Assembly (NCBI GenBank): GCA_015056655.1
Contig: SVFV01000008.1
Coordinates: forward strand, 58,835-122,834
DNA length: 64,000 nucleotides
Direction: 5' to 3'
DNA from: Butyrivibrio sp.
GTDB lineage: Bacteria > Bacillota > Clostridia > Lachnospirales > Lachnospiraceae
How positions within the stretch are numbered: position 1 is the first letter of the stretch; each line of letters begins with the position of its first letter. Below are positions 9,322 through 18,921 of this stretch, piece after piece. Made by a program: the position numbers and the translations under genes. The notes under the pieces are model-generated. The model searched no databases, was not told the origin of the DNA, and saw only the letters and a list, made by a program, of their open reading frames with translations.

Positions 9322-11088
9322 TTGAGTAACACAATTAATGCTACACAGGTCAAGAAGATGTTTCTTGCTGGTGCTAGTAATTTGAATGCAAAAAAAGAGT
9401 GGATTAACGAGCTTAATGTATTCCCGGTACCTGATGGAGATACAGGTACTAATATGACAATGACTATCATGTCAGCTGCTAAGGATGTTCAGAACCTTTC
9501 AGATGATGTTGATATGGCTACTCTTTGCAAGAATATTTATTCTGGTGCAATGAGAGGCGCAAGGGGTAACTCTGGCGTTATTCTTTCACAGCTTCTTAGA
9601 GGATTTACAAAGGGATGTCGTGACTATCAGGAGCTTGATGCCCAGATTATCGCTGCTTCTTTCGAGAAGGCTGTAGAGACAGCTTACAAGGCTGTAATGA
9701 AGCCCAAGGAAGGAACAATCCTTACAGTTGCTAAGGGTGCAAGTGAGAAGGCAACAGAGCTTGCTAAGGAAGGCGTTACTGATCTTGGTCCTTTCTTTGA
9801 AGAAATCATTAACTATGCAGATGAGGTTCTTGCTAAGACTCCTGAGATGCTTCCTGTTCTTAAGCAGGCTGGTGTTGTAGATTCAGGCGGACAGGGTCTT
9901 GTTCAGGTTCTTAAGGGAGCTGCTGACCAGTTTCTTGGCAAGGAAGTTGATTACAGTATTGATGAAGCAGCTGCTACACCTGTTAGCAAGGTTCAGGTTA
10001 GTGCAGAAGCTGAAGTTGATATTAAGTTTGGTTATTGTACAGAGTTCATCGTTCTTTTAAATAAGCCTCTCAATGTTAAGCAGGAGATTGATTTCAAGGC
10101 ATTCCTTGAGTCAATAGGTGATAGCATTGTTATGGTTGCTGATGATGAGATATGCAAGGTACATGTTCATTCTAACGATCCTGGACTTGCTATTCAGAGA
10201 GCTCTTATGTATGGTCAGCTTTCAAATATGAAGATTGACAACATGAGAATGGAGCACAGAGAGAAGCTTTTCCATGAGCAGTCAAATGGCGAGTATGCTG
10301 AGATTGATGCAGAGATAAACGGAGCTGCTGAGGCTACTCCTACTTACAACAGAGAGGATGACATTCCGCTTAAGAACGGCTCTTCATCTAAGGAAGAGGA
10401 AATTCCTTCTGAGCATAAGGAAATGGGCTTTGTTGCTGTTTGCGCTGGTAATGGTCTTGCTGATATTTTCAGAGGCCTCGGTGTTGATTATGTAATCGAG
10501 GGTGGTCAGACAATGAACCCTTCAACAGCAGATATTTTCGATGCTGCAATGAAGGTTAATGCTGATACAGTATTCGTTCTTCCTAACAACAAGAATATTA
10601 TCCTTGCTGCTAATCAGGCTCAGGCAATGATGGAAGATAACGACGAGTCCAAGAAGATTGTTGTAATTCCTACAAAGACTGTTCCTCAGGGTATTACAGC
10701 AGCAATCAACTTCATTCCTGATGTATCCGTAGAGGATAATGAGGAAGCTATGAAGGAAGCCATCAGTACAGTTAAGACTGGCGAAGTTACTTATGCTGTA
10801 AGAGATACAGTTATAGATGATGTTACAATTAAACAGGGTGATTACATGGGAATCGGTGATTCAGGTATCATGGGCGTTGGCTCTGATATTGAGGATGTAA
10901 CTGAGATGATGCTTGAAAAGATCGCAGATGATTCCACAGAGCTTATCAGTCTGTATTATGGTTCAGATATTAAGGAAGAGGAAGCTAATGAATTCTGCGA
11001 TAGAATTTCAAGTAGATTCCCTACATGTGATGTAGAAGTTCAGTATGGCGGACAGCCGATTTACTACTATATTGTGAGTGCTGAATAA
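9322..11088 (+). CDS. fakA: fatty acid kinase catalytic subunit, DAK2 domain protein (FakA/YloV)
   Basis: A 588-residue protein with an N-terminal DAK2 kinase domain showing PVPDGDTGTNMTMT near residue 35 and GARGNSGVILSQLLRGF near 78, the nucleotide-binding hallmarks of this family. The middle and C-terminal parts match the YloV/FakA architecture. FakA phosphorylates fatty acids presented by a DegV-type binding protein, producing acyl-phosphate for phospholipid synthesis. The start is TTG at 9322 with a strong AAGGAGG at 9306-9312. Its stop overlaps the recG ATG (TAATG), giving translational coupling. The partner-type gene fakB lies two genes downstream. Confidence 0.92.
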   Translation: MSNTINATQVKKMFLAGASNLNAKKEWINELNVFPVPDGDTGTNMTMTIMSAAKDVQNLSDDVDMATLCKNIYSGAMRGARGNSGVILSQLLRGFTKGCRDYQELDAQIIAASFEKAVETAYKAVMKPKEGTILTVAKGASEKATELAKEGVTDLGPFFEEIINYADEVLAKTPEMLPVLKQAGVVDSGGQGLVQVLKGAADQFLGKEVDYSIDEAAATPVSKVQVSAEAEVDIKFGYCTEFIVLLNKPLNVKQEIDFKAFLESIGDSIVMVADDEICKVHVHSNDPGLAIQRALMYGQLSNMKIDNMRMEHREKLFHEQSNGEYAEIDAEINGAAEATPTYNREDDIPLKNGSSSKEEEIPSEHKEMGFVAVCAGNGLADIFRGLGVDYVIEGGQTMNPSTADIFDAAMKVNADTVFVLPNNKNIILAANQAQAMMEDNDESKKIVVIPTKTVPQGITAAINFIPDVSVEDNEEAMKEAISTVKTGEVTYAVRDTVIDDVTIKQGDYMGIGDSGIMGVGSDIEDVTEMMLEKIADDSTELISLYYGSDIKEEEANEFCDRISSRFPTCDVEVQYGGQPIYYYIVSAE

Positions 11089-13154
11089 TGACAGAAAAGA
11101 GAAAAAATCCATCTCTAATTGAAAATGTATCTTCTTTAAAGGGCGTTGGCGAAAAAAGCAGCGCCCTTTTTGAAAAGTGTGGAATAAGAACTGTTGAGGA
11201 TCTTCTTTTATATTTTCCAAGGGATTATGACATCTGTGAACCTATAAAGAATGTATCTGATCTTGTTCCTGGTGAAGTAAGTGCAGTGAGAGTATGCCTT
11301 GTTGGTAATATGGTTTTCAGACCGGTCAGGAATTTGAAAATTCTTACTTTTAAGGCAGCGGATGTATCTGGGGAGATGACCATCACATACTTTAATATGC
11401 CTTATATGAGGAACAATATTAAGCCCGGAAACTACTATGTTTTCAGAGGGCTTGTTCAGAAAAAGGGCTCACTCATGTGCATGGAGCAGCCGAAGCTTTT
11501 CAAATACGAGGACTATCTTGAAATCATGGGCTCAATGCAGCCAAAATATCCTTTGGTAAAGGGATTATCTAACCAGCTTTTCATTAAAACAGTTAGTCAG
11601 GCAATAATGTCTACGCCTTATTTAGAGGAATTTCTTCCTTCTACAATGAAGAGAGAAATGGATTTAATGGATTATTCCGAGGCAGTAAGGAAGATTCATT
11701 TCCCTGCTTCAATGGATGAATATCTTCTTGCAAGAAGGCGTCTTGCTTTTAATGAAATATTGGAATTCATATTAAAGATAAGATTCTTAAAGCGTGAAGA
11801 AGAGGAGTCAATTAATGATTTTTCCTATACAGAAGGCAAGGAATCAGAAGGCCTGATTGAAAGTCTTCCATATAAGCTTACAGGAAAACAGCTTCAGATA
11901 TGGAATGACATAAAGGCAGACCTTATGGGTAAGCATGTAATGAACAGGCTTATTCAGGGTGATGTTGGCTCTGGAAAAACTATTCTTGCTTTTTTATCAC
12001 TTCTTTTTACTGCAGAGAATGGTTATCAGGGAGCAATTATGGCTCCAACAGAAGTTCTTGCAAGGCAGCACTATGAGTCATTTTGTGAAATGGCAGAGGA
12101 ATATAAGCTAAGTATTAAGCCTATACTTCTTATTGGTTCCATGACAGCAAAGCAAAAGAGAGAAGCCTATGAGCTTATAGCAAGCGGAGAAGTGAATTGC
12201 ATTGTTGGTACAAATGCTCTTATCCAGGAAAAGGTAAATTATAATAATCTCGCTCTTGTAATAACTGACGAGCAGCATAGATTTGGAGTTAAGCAAAGAG
12301 GAATGCTCTCGGAAAAGGGCGTAAATGCTCATATTTTGTCAATGAGTGCAACCCCTATTCCGAGAACTCTTGCGATTATCCTTTATGGAGATTTACATGT
12401 TTCCATACTTGATGAAATGCCTGGTGGCAGAATCCCTATTAAGAACTGCGTTGTAGGAACAAAGTACAGACCTACGGCTTACAAGTTCATGAGAGATGAA
12501 GTTAATAAGGGACATCAGTGCTATGTTATCTGCCCTATGATTGAGGAGGGAGAGCTTGACGGCCTTGAAAATGTAATGGACTATGCAGCTAATCTTAAAA
12601 AGGCTCTTCCTGGAATAAAGATAGGTATTCTTCATGGCAAGATGAAGCCTTCTGAAAAAGAAGAGATTATGAGCTCCTTTGCAGATGGAGACATTCAGAT
12701 TCTTGTTTCTACTACAGTAATAGAAGTTGGAATCAATGTGCCTAATGCAACCGTTATGATGATTGAGAACTCTGAAAGATTTGGCCTTGCGCAGCTCCAT
12801 CAGCTAAGGGGACGAGTTGGAAGAGGTAAGGATCAGTCCTATTGTATTTTCATTAATACTTCTGGTCGCGAAGAGGCAAAGGAACGTCTTGAGATAATGA
12901 ATCATTCAAATGATGGTTTCAAGATTGCAGAAGAGGACTTAAAACAAAGAGGCCCTGGTGATCTTTTTGGTATCAGACAAAGCGGAGAAATGGCCTTCCA
13001 TGTGGCAGATATTTATCAGGATGCAAAGCTGATTAGGGAAGCTGCTGAGTACGCTGACAGACTTCTTGCAGATGATCCTGACCTTGTGATGTCAGAGAAT
13101 GCACGTCTCAAAGAGCTTACTGGCTCGAATTTATTTGACTTTACAGCCTTATAA
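11088..13154 (+). CDS. recG: ATP-dependent DNA helicase RecG
   Basis: A 688-residue RecG, the branch-migration helicase that reverses stalled replication forks. The N-terminal wedge/OB domain is followed by superfamily 2 helicase motifs: GDVGSGKT (Walker A, near 290), MAPTEVLA (Ia), TDEQHRFG (II, a DEQH variant normal for RecG), MSATPIPRT (III), and the QLRGRVGRG motif VI. The C-terminal TRG-type segment GDLFGIRQSG is present. Length is standard. The ATG overlaps the fakA stop by one base, as in the B. subtilis yloV-recG neighbourhood. Confidence 0.96.
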   Translation: MTEKRKNPSLIENVSSLKGVGEKSSALFEKCGIRTVEDLLLYFPRDYDICEPIKNVSDLVPGEVSAVRVCLVGNMVFRPVRNLKILTFKAADVSGEMTITYFNMPYMRNNIKPGNYYVFRGLVQKKGSLMCMEQPKLFKYEDYLEIMGSMQPKYPLVKGLSNQLFIKTVSQAIMSTPYLEEFLPSTMKREMDLMDYSEAVRKIHFPASMDEYLLARRRLAFNEILEFILKIRFLKREEEESINDFSYTEGKESEGLIESLPYKLTGKQLQIWNDIKADLMGKHVMNRLIQGDVGSGKTILAFLSLLFTAENGYQGAIMAPTEVLARQHYESFCEMAEEYKLSIKPILLIGSMTAKQKREAYELIASGEVNCIVGTNALIQEKVNYNNLALVITDEQHRFGVKQRGMLSEKGVNAHILSMSATPIPRTLAIILYGDLHVSILDEMPGGRIPIKNCVVGTKYRPTAYKFMRDEVNKGHQCYVICPMIEEGELDGLENVMDYAANLKKALPGIKIGILHGKMKPSEKEEIMSSFADGDIQILVSTTVIEVGINVPNATVMMIENSERFGLAQLHQLRGRVGRGKDQSYCIFINTSGREEAKERLEIMNHSNDGFKIAEEDLKQRGPGDLFGIRQSGEMAFHVADIYQDAKLIREAAEYADRLLADDPDLVMSENARLKELTGSNLFDFTAL

Positions 13155-13228
13155 AAGTAAAATTTAGTAGTACATGTAATATAGAGATACAATATCTTGT
13201 GCACAGAAAAGTGCATAGAGGAGGAATA

Positions 13229-14098
13229 ATGTCAAAAGTTGCGATAATTACAGATACTAACAGTGGACTTATGCCTAAGGACGGAGAAGCCCTTGGTATA
13301 ACTGTTATTCCTACACCGTTTATGATAGATGGCGTTGAGTATTTGGAAGGCGTAACCCTTACTCAGGAGGAGTTCTTCAAAAAGCTCGCAGATGGCGCTG
13401 ATGTTTCTACAAGCCAGCCTAGTCCTGGAGCACTTTTAGAGCTTTGGGATAAACTCCTGAAAGAATATGATGAGATAGTTTACATTCCCTTAAGCAGCGG
13501 ACTTTCAAGCTCTTGTCAGACAGCTACAATGCTTGCTATGGACGACTATGAGGGTAAGGTATTCGTAGTTAATAACCAAAGAATTTCAGTTACCATGAGA
13601 CAGTCAGTTCTCGATGCCATTGAGCTTCGTGACAAGGGGATGTCTGGTAAGGAGATTAAGGATAAGCTCGAAGCAGTTAAATTCGAGTCCAGTATTTATA
13701 TAATGCTCGACACTCTTTATTATCTTAAAAAGGGTGGTCGTATCACACCTGCAGCTGCAGCTTTAGGTACGCTTTTAAAGCTTAAGCCTGTTCTGCAGAT
13801 CCAGGGTGAGAAGCTTGATGCTTTTGCAAAAGCAAGAACAGCTAATCAGGGTAAGAACATTATGATCAATGCCATGCTCGCTGATATTGAGAACAGATAT
13901 GGCGGACTTGATGCTAAGGATTTCCACCTGGCAGGGGCTTATTCCTATGACCTTGATAAGGCTATGGAGTTTAAATCCGAGGTAGAGGCTGCAATCCCTG
14001 GATGTGAGATGCACATGGATCCACTTTCACTTGTTGTTTCATGTCATATCGGACCTGGTGCACTTGCAATAGCCTGCTCTAAGAAAATACACGTTTAA
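13229..14098 (+). CDS. DegV family fatty acid binding protein (FakB type)
   Basis: A 289-residue DegV-fold protein. The motifs ITDTNSGL near the start, TSQPSPG near residue 70, PLSSGLSSS near 92 and LKKGGRI near 175 are those that cradle the fatty acid head group in FakB proteins. FakB delivers bound fatty acid to FakA for phosphorylation. An upstream in-frame GTG at 13199 exists, but AGGAGG at 13219-13224 sets the ATG at 13229. The proximity to fakA supports a functional kinase pair. The preferred acyl chain cannot be inferred. Confidence 0.9.
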   Translation: MSKVAIITDTNSGLMPKDGEALGITVIPTPFMIDGVEYLEGVTLTQEEFFKKLADGADVSTSQPSPGALLELWDKLLKEYDEIVYIPLSSGLSSSCQTATMLAMDDYEGKVFVVNNQRISVTMRQSVLDAIELRDKGMSGKEIKDKLEAVKFESSIYIMLDTLYYLKKGGRITPAAAALGTLLKLKPVLQIQGEKLDAFAKARTANQGKNIMINAMLADIENRYGGLDAKDFHLAGAYSYDLDKAMEFKSEVEAAIPGCEMHMDPLSLVVSCHIGPGALAIACSKKIHV

Positions 14099-14152
14099 GT
14101 ACGTGTCTAAATAAATTTTTAAGAAAAAAGTTTTAAAGGTTGGGAAATATTT

Positions 14153-16075
14153 ATGGCAACAAATAATAACTATAATGCCTCCAGCATTACAGTTTTGGAG
14201 GGTCTCGAAGCAGTACGTATGAGACCTGGTATGTATATTGGAAGTGTCTCTACAAGAGGTCTTAACCATCTTGTATACGAGATAGTGGACAATGCTGTGG
14301 ATGAGCATCTTGCAGGATATTGTTCACGAATCACAGTGACACTTCATCCGGATGGAAGCGCGAGCGTTGAGGATAACGGTCGTGGTATTCCTGTTGGTAT
14401 GCATGCAAAGGGAGTTTCTGCCGAGCGTGTAGTTCTTACTATGCTTCATGCCGGTGGTAAGTTCGATAACAACGCTTATAAGACAAGCGGTGGTCTTCAT
14501 GGTGTTGGTTCATCAGTAGTAAATGCTCTTTCTACATGGCTCAAGGTTCAGGTCAGAACTGATGGCTTTGTATATGAGGATGCTTATGAGAGAGGTGTAC
14601 CTACTGTTGAGCTTAAGGATGGTCTTTTAGAGCCTGTTGGCAAGACAAGAGATCATGGTACAACCATTTCTTTTTTACCGGATCCCGAGATATTCGAAAA
14701 AACAAGATTTCGTGAGGAGGACATTAAGTCCAGACTTCATGAAACAGCATATCTAAATCCCAATCTGACTATTATCTATATTGATGACAGACCAGGAACT
14801 GAGGAATATATTGAGTTCCATGAACCTGAAGGAATTACCGGATTCATCAGAGATATGAATAAGTCCAAGGAAGCTGTAACAGACGTAATATTCTTTAGCG
14901 GCGAGAGCGAAGGAATATCTCTTGATGTAGCTTTCCAGTATGTAAACGAATTCCACGAAAATGTACTTGGTTTTTGTAATAACATCTATAATGCCGAAGG
15001 TGGTACACATCTTACCGGCTTTAAAACCATGTTTACTAACGTTATAAATCAGTATGCAAGAGGTCTTGGAATACTGAAGGATAAGGATAATAACTTCACT
15101 GGAGCGGATGTTCGTAATGGTATGACAGCTGTTGTCAGCATCAAGCACCCTGATCCGAGATTCGAAGGTCAGACCAAGACTAAGCTTGATAACCAGGATG
15201 CAGCCAAGGTTGTATCTCAGGTTACAGGTGAAGAAATTTCCAGATTCTTTGACAGAAATCTTGAGATATTAAAGTCTATTATCGGATGCGCTGAAAAGGC
15301 TGCTAAAATCCGTAAGACAGAAGAGAAGGCTAAAACAAATCTTCTTACAAAGCAGAAATATTCCTTTGATTCAAATGGTAAGCTTGCAAACTGTAACAGT
15401 AAGGATGCTTCCAAATGTGAAATCTTCATCGTAGAGGGAGATTCCGCCGGTGGTAGTGCTAAGCTTGCTAGAGATCGTGAATACCAGGCTATTCTTCCCA
15501 TCAGAGGTAAGATCCTTAACGTTGAGAAGGCTAGTATTGACAAGATTCTTGCTAATGCCGAGATTAAGACCATGATCAATGCATTTGGATGCGGCTTCTC
15601 AGAGGGCTATGGAAATGACTTTGATATTTCCAAGCTTCGCTATGACAAGATTGTAATTATGGCCGATGCGGACGTTGATGGTGCTCATATTTCAACTCTG
15701 CTTCTGACATTGTTTTATAGATTTATGCCTGAGCTTATTTTTGAGGGACATGTTTATATCGCTATGCCTCCTCTTTATAAGGCTATGCCCGGTAAGGGCA
15801 AAGAGGAGTACCTCTATGATGATGCTGCTCTTGAAAAATATAGAAAGAATCACAAGGGTTCATTTACCCTTCAGAGATATAAGGGTCTTGGTGAGATGGA
15901 TCCCGACCAGCTTTGGGAGACAACTCTTGATCCGGAGCGCAGAATGCTGCGTCTTGTAGAAATCGAGGATGCCAAGATGGCATCTCACATGACTGAGCTT
16001 TTGATGGGTAATGAAGTTCCGCCCAGACGTGAATTCATTCATCAGCACGCAACTGATGCTGACATTGATGCTTAA
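14153..16075 (+). CDS. type IIA DNA topoisomerase subunit B (GyrB/ParE family)
   Basis: A 640-residue ATPase subunit of a type IIA topoisomerase. The GHKL ATPase motifs are VDNAVDEHLAG, EDNGRGIPV and GGLHGVGSSVVNAL; the transducer has EGQTKTKLDN; the TOPRIM has EGDSAGGSAKLARD, GKILNVEKA and DADVDGAH. The TOPRIM text is closer to GyrB than to classic ParE. It lies 38 bases upstream of its A subunit, away from the dnaA-recF locus where gyrB normally lies, so it may be a second enzyme (topoisomerase IV-like). Whether another gyrBA pair exists elsewhere cannot be seen here. Confidence 0.88.
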   Translation: MATNNNYNASSITVLEGLEAVRMRPGMYIGSVSTRGLNHLVYEIVDNAVDEHLAGYCSRITVTLHPDGSASVEDNGRGIPVGMHAKGVSAERVVLTMLHAGGKFDNNAYKTSGGLHGVGSSVVNALSTWLKVQVRTDGFVYEDAYERGVPTVELKDGLLEPVGKTRDHGTTISFLPDPEIFEKTRFREEDIKSRLHETAYLNPNLTIIYIDDRPGTEEYIEFHEPEGITGFIRDMNKSKEAVTDVIFFSGESEGISLDVAFQYVNEFHENVLGFCNNIYNAEGGTHLTGFKTMFTNVINQYARGLGILKDKDNNFTGADVRNGMTAVVSIKHPDPRFEGQTKTKLDNQDAAKVVSQVTGEEISRFFDRNLEILKSIIGCAEKAAKIRKTEEKAKTNLLTKQKYSFDSNGKLANCNSKDASKCEIFIVEGDSAGGSAKLARDREYQAILPIRGKILNVEKASIDKILANAEIKTMINAFGCGFSEGYGNDFDISKLRYDKIVIMADADVDGAHISTLLLTLFYRFMPELIFEGHVYIAMPPLYKAMPGKGKEEYLYDDAALEKYRKNHKGSFTLQRYKGLGEMDPDQLWETTLDPERRMLRLVEIEDAKMASHMTELLMGNEVPPRREFIHQHATDADIDA

Positions 16076-16113
16076 GGCAATTAGCCAGAATAAATTTTTA
16101 GAGGTTTTTGATA

Positions 16114-18351
16114 ATGGAAGAGAATTTGATTCGCTCTGAATATTCGGAGATAATGCAAAAATCATATATTGACTATGCCATGAGTGTTATTGTCGCAAGA
16201 GCACTCCCGGATATCAGAGACGGACTTAAACCTGTACAGAGAAGAACTCTCTACGATATGCATGAGCTGGGAATCAGATATGACAGACCATATCGTAAGA
16301 GTGCTCGTATAGTCGGTGATACTATGGGTAAATATCATCCCCATGGAGATAGTTCAATTTATGATTCCCTTGTCGTAATGACACAGGGCTTTAAGAAATC
16401 CGTTCCCCTTGTAGATGGCCATGGTAACTTTGGCAACATCGAAGGCGACGGAGCCGCAGCAATGCGATACACTGAGGCCAGACTTTCAAGGATCACTCAG
16501 GAGAATTTCCTTGCTGACCTTGATAAGGATGTTGTTGATTTCATCCCTAACTTTGATGAGACAGAGAGAGAGCCTGTGGTTCTCCCTGTAAAGATACCCA
16601 ATTTCCTTATAAATGGTTCAGAGGGTATCGCTGTAGGTATGGCGACAAGCACACCTCCTCATAATATTGCTGAGGTAATTGATGCTGAGATTGCCTATAT
16701 GCAGAATCCTGAGATTACTACAAAGCAGCTTATGAAGTACATCAAGGGACCTGATTTCCCTACTGGTGGTATTGTAATCAATAAGGATGACCTTAGAGAA
16801 ATCTATGAGACGGGTCAGGGTAAAATCAGACTTCGTGGCGCAGTCACAACAGAAAAGGGTAAGGCTGGACATATCAATCTTGTTATCACTGAGATTCCTT
16901 ACACCATGATCGGAGCTGGTATTGGTAAGTTCCTTCAGGATGTGGCTGAACTTGCTGAGAAAAAGATAACAAATGATATTATTGATATATCAAACCAGTC
17001 TTCAAAGGAAGGTATCCGCATAGTTATTGAGCTTAAGAAGGATACTGATGTAGAGAACTTCACAAATCTTCTCTATAAGAAGACAAAGCTTGAAGACACC
17101 TTCGGTGTAAATATGCTTGCAATCTGTGATGGAAGACCTGAGACAATGAGCCTTTCTTCAATCATGAAGGCTGTTGTAGACTTCCAGTTTGAGACTGCAA
17201 GAAGAAAATATACAACTCTCCTTAAGAAGGAACAGGAAAAGAAGGAAATCCAGGAAGGTCTCATTAAGGCCTGCAACGTTATTGATATCGTTATCGAGAT
17301 TCTCAGAGGATCCAAGGACAGAGCAATGGCTAAGAATTGCCTCATTAATGGTAATACAGACGGAATCAAGTTTAAGTCAGATGCTTCAAGAGCAATGGCT
17401 GCGCAGCTTCTTTTTACAGAGAGACAGGCTGATGCCATCATGGAGATGCGTCTGTATAAGCTGATTGGTCTTGAGCTTGAGGCTCTTGTCAAGGAGCATG
17501 AGGATACAATTGCTAAGATCTTCAGATATGAGGACATCCTTGAGGATCACGAGTCTATGTCACTTGTTATCCAGAATGAGCTCACAGAGATCAGAAAACA
17601 GTATGCTACAAAGCGTAAGACTGTAATTGATAACATCGAAGGCGCTGTTTATGAGGAGAAACCTATCGAAGAGATAGATGTTGCCTTCATCATGGACAGA
17701 TTTGGATATGCCAAGACCATCGATGTTACAACCTATGAGAAGAACCTTGAGACTATAAAGAACGACTTCAAGTATTCATTTGTTATGAAGAATACTGGTA
17801 AGATCTGTGTATTTACAGCTAACGGAACTCTTCACACCATTAAGGCCATGGATCTTCCTCAGGGTAAGATGCGTGACAAGGGTGTGCCTATTGATAATGT
17901 CAGTGATTTCAATACTTCAATTGACCAGATAATCTATGTAGCAAGCCAGTCTGAGCTTAATCTATACAGACTTATGTTTGTAACAAAGCAGGCAAATATT
18001 AAGATAGTAGATGGCGGCGAGTTTGATGTTTCCAGAAGAAGCGTTGCTGCTACCAAGCTTGCAGATGGAGATGAGGTTGTAAGTGTTCAGGTTACACATG
18101 ACCTTAGCACTGTTGTACTTGTTTCAGAGGGCGGATTTTTCCTTAGATTCAAGCTCGAAGATGTACCTGAGAAAAAGAAGGGTGCTGTGGGCGTTAGGGG
18201 AATGAGACTTACCGGAAAAGACACCATTCGTGATGCTTATTACCTTGGCGAGCTTGAAGAAAAATCAATCGAACATAATGGTAAGGAGCTTAAGCTTGAC
18301 CATTTAAAGATAGCAAACAGAGACACCAAAGGGACAAAAATAAGGATTTAA
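16114..18351 (+). CDS. type IIA DNA topoisomerase subunit A (GyrA/ParC family)
   Basis: A 745-residue breakage-reunion subunit. DGLKPVQRR and KYHPHGDSSIYDS form the DNA gate, and the catalytic tyrosine is Tyr119 in AAMRYTEARLS. The quinolone-determining Ser80 and Asp84 are the wild-type residues. In the C-terminal beta-pinwheel, the place where GyrA has its QRRGGKG-type box reads GYAKTIDVTTYEKN instead, so DNA wrapping and gyrase activity are doubtful and decatenation is more likely. The start is ATG 16114 with GAGG at 16101; an in-frame TTG at 16108 is too close to that site. Confidence 0.87.
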   Translation: MEENLIRSEYSEIMQKSYIDYAMSVIVARALPDIRDGLKPVQRRTLYDMHELGIRYDRPYRKSARIVGDTMGKYHPHGDSSIYDSLVVMTQGFKKSVPLVDGHGNFGNIEGDGAAAMRYTEARLSRITQENFLADLDKDVVDFIPNFDETEREPVVLPVKIPNFLINGSEGIAVGMATSTPPHNIAEVIDAEIAYMQNPEITTKQLMKYIKGPDFPTGGIVINKDDLREIYETGQGKIRLRGAVTTEKGKAGHINLVITEIPYTMIGAGIGKFLQDVAELAEKKITNDIIDISNQSSKEGIRIVIELKKDTDVENFTNLLYKKTKLEDTFGVNMLAICDGRPETMSLSSIMKAVVDFQFETARRKYTTLLKKEQEKKEIQEGLIKACNVIDIVIEILRGSKDRAMAKNCLINGNTDGIKFKSDASRAMAAQLLFTERQADAIMEMRLYKLIGLELEALVKEHEDTIAKIFRYEDILEDHESMSLVIQNELTEIRKQYATKRKTVIDNIEGAVYEEKPIEEIDVAFIMDRFGYAKTIDVTTYEKNLETIKNDFKYSFVMKNTGKICVFTANGTLHTIKAMDLPQGKMRDKGVPIDNVSDFNTSIDQIIYVASQSELNLYRLMFVTKQANIKIVDGGEFDVSRRSVAATKLADGDEVVSVQVTHDLSTVVLVSEGGFFLRFKLEDVPEKKKGAVGVRGMRLTGKDTIRDAYYLGELEEKSIEHNGKELKLDHLKIANRDTKGTKIRI

Positions 18352-18354
18352 ATT

Positions 18355-18918
18355 ATGAGAGTAATAGCTGGAGAAGCAAGAAGATTAAAACTCGTTACTC
18401 CTGATGGTAATGACACCAGACCTACTCAGGACCGTATTAAAGAAACTCTTTTTAATATGATCCAGAACGAGGTTCCGGGAGCAGTATTTGTTGATGCTTT
18501 TGCCGGAAGCGGCGGAATTGGCATTGAGGCCCTTTCAAGAGGCGCTGTCAGAGCTTATTTCATTGAAAATAACGCCAAGGCTGTGAAATGCATTACACAG
18601 AATATCAAGACAACCAAGTTCGAGGAAAAGGCTGTCGTTTTAAAGCAGGATATTCTTCTTGGACTTAAGAATGTAAGAGAGGAAGAGGTTGATATCATTT
18701 TCGTTGACCCTCCCTATGAGGGCGGCTTATATGAGAGAACCTTTGAGCTTCTTGCAAAAATGCCCTATGTGACAAAGTACACACTTCTCATTGCGGAGTG
18801 TAACCTTGATACTGATCTGACATTATTTGAGGATGCAGGCTTTGAGATTATTAAAGAGAAAAAATATAAGACGAATCAGCATGTTTTCATGAAAAGAAAA
18901 ACTGATGAAGAGGAATAA
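18355..18918 (+). CDS. rsmD: 16S rRNA (guanine(966)-N(2))-methyltransferase RsmD
   Basis: A 187-residue SAM-dependent methyltransferase. The N-terminal MRVIAGEARRLKL and RPTQDRIKETLFNM are RsmD signatures, the AdoMet loop is DAFAGSGGIGIEALSRGA near 50, and the catalytic motif IV is FVDPPYEGG near 120. It methylates the small-subunit rRNA during ribosome assembly. It begins three bases after the topoisomerase stop and ends three bases before coaD, the common Gram-positive rsmD-coaD arrangement. Confidence 0.95.
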   Translation: MRVIAGEARRLKLVTPDGNDTRPTQDRIKETLFNMIQNEVPGAVFVDAFAGSGGIGIEALSRGAVRAYFIENNAKAVKCITQNIKTTKFEEKAVVLKQDILLGLKNVREEEVDIIFVDPPYEGGLYERTFELLAKMPYVTKYTLLIAECNLDTDLTLFEDAGFEIIKEKKYKTNQHVFMKRKTDEEE

Positions 18919-18921
18919 AAT

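Noticed and set aside
14085..14115. Terminator after the DegV gene
   Set aside because: ACACGT-TTAAGT-ACGTGT is a short hairpin overlapping the stop codon without a direct T tract, so I do not call it a terminator.
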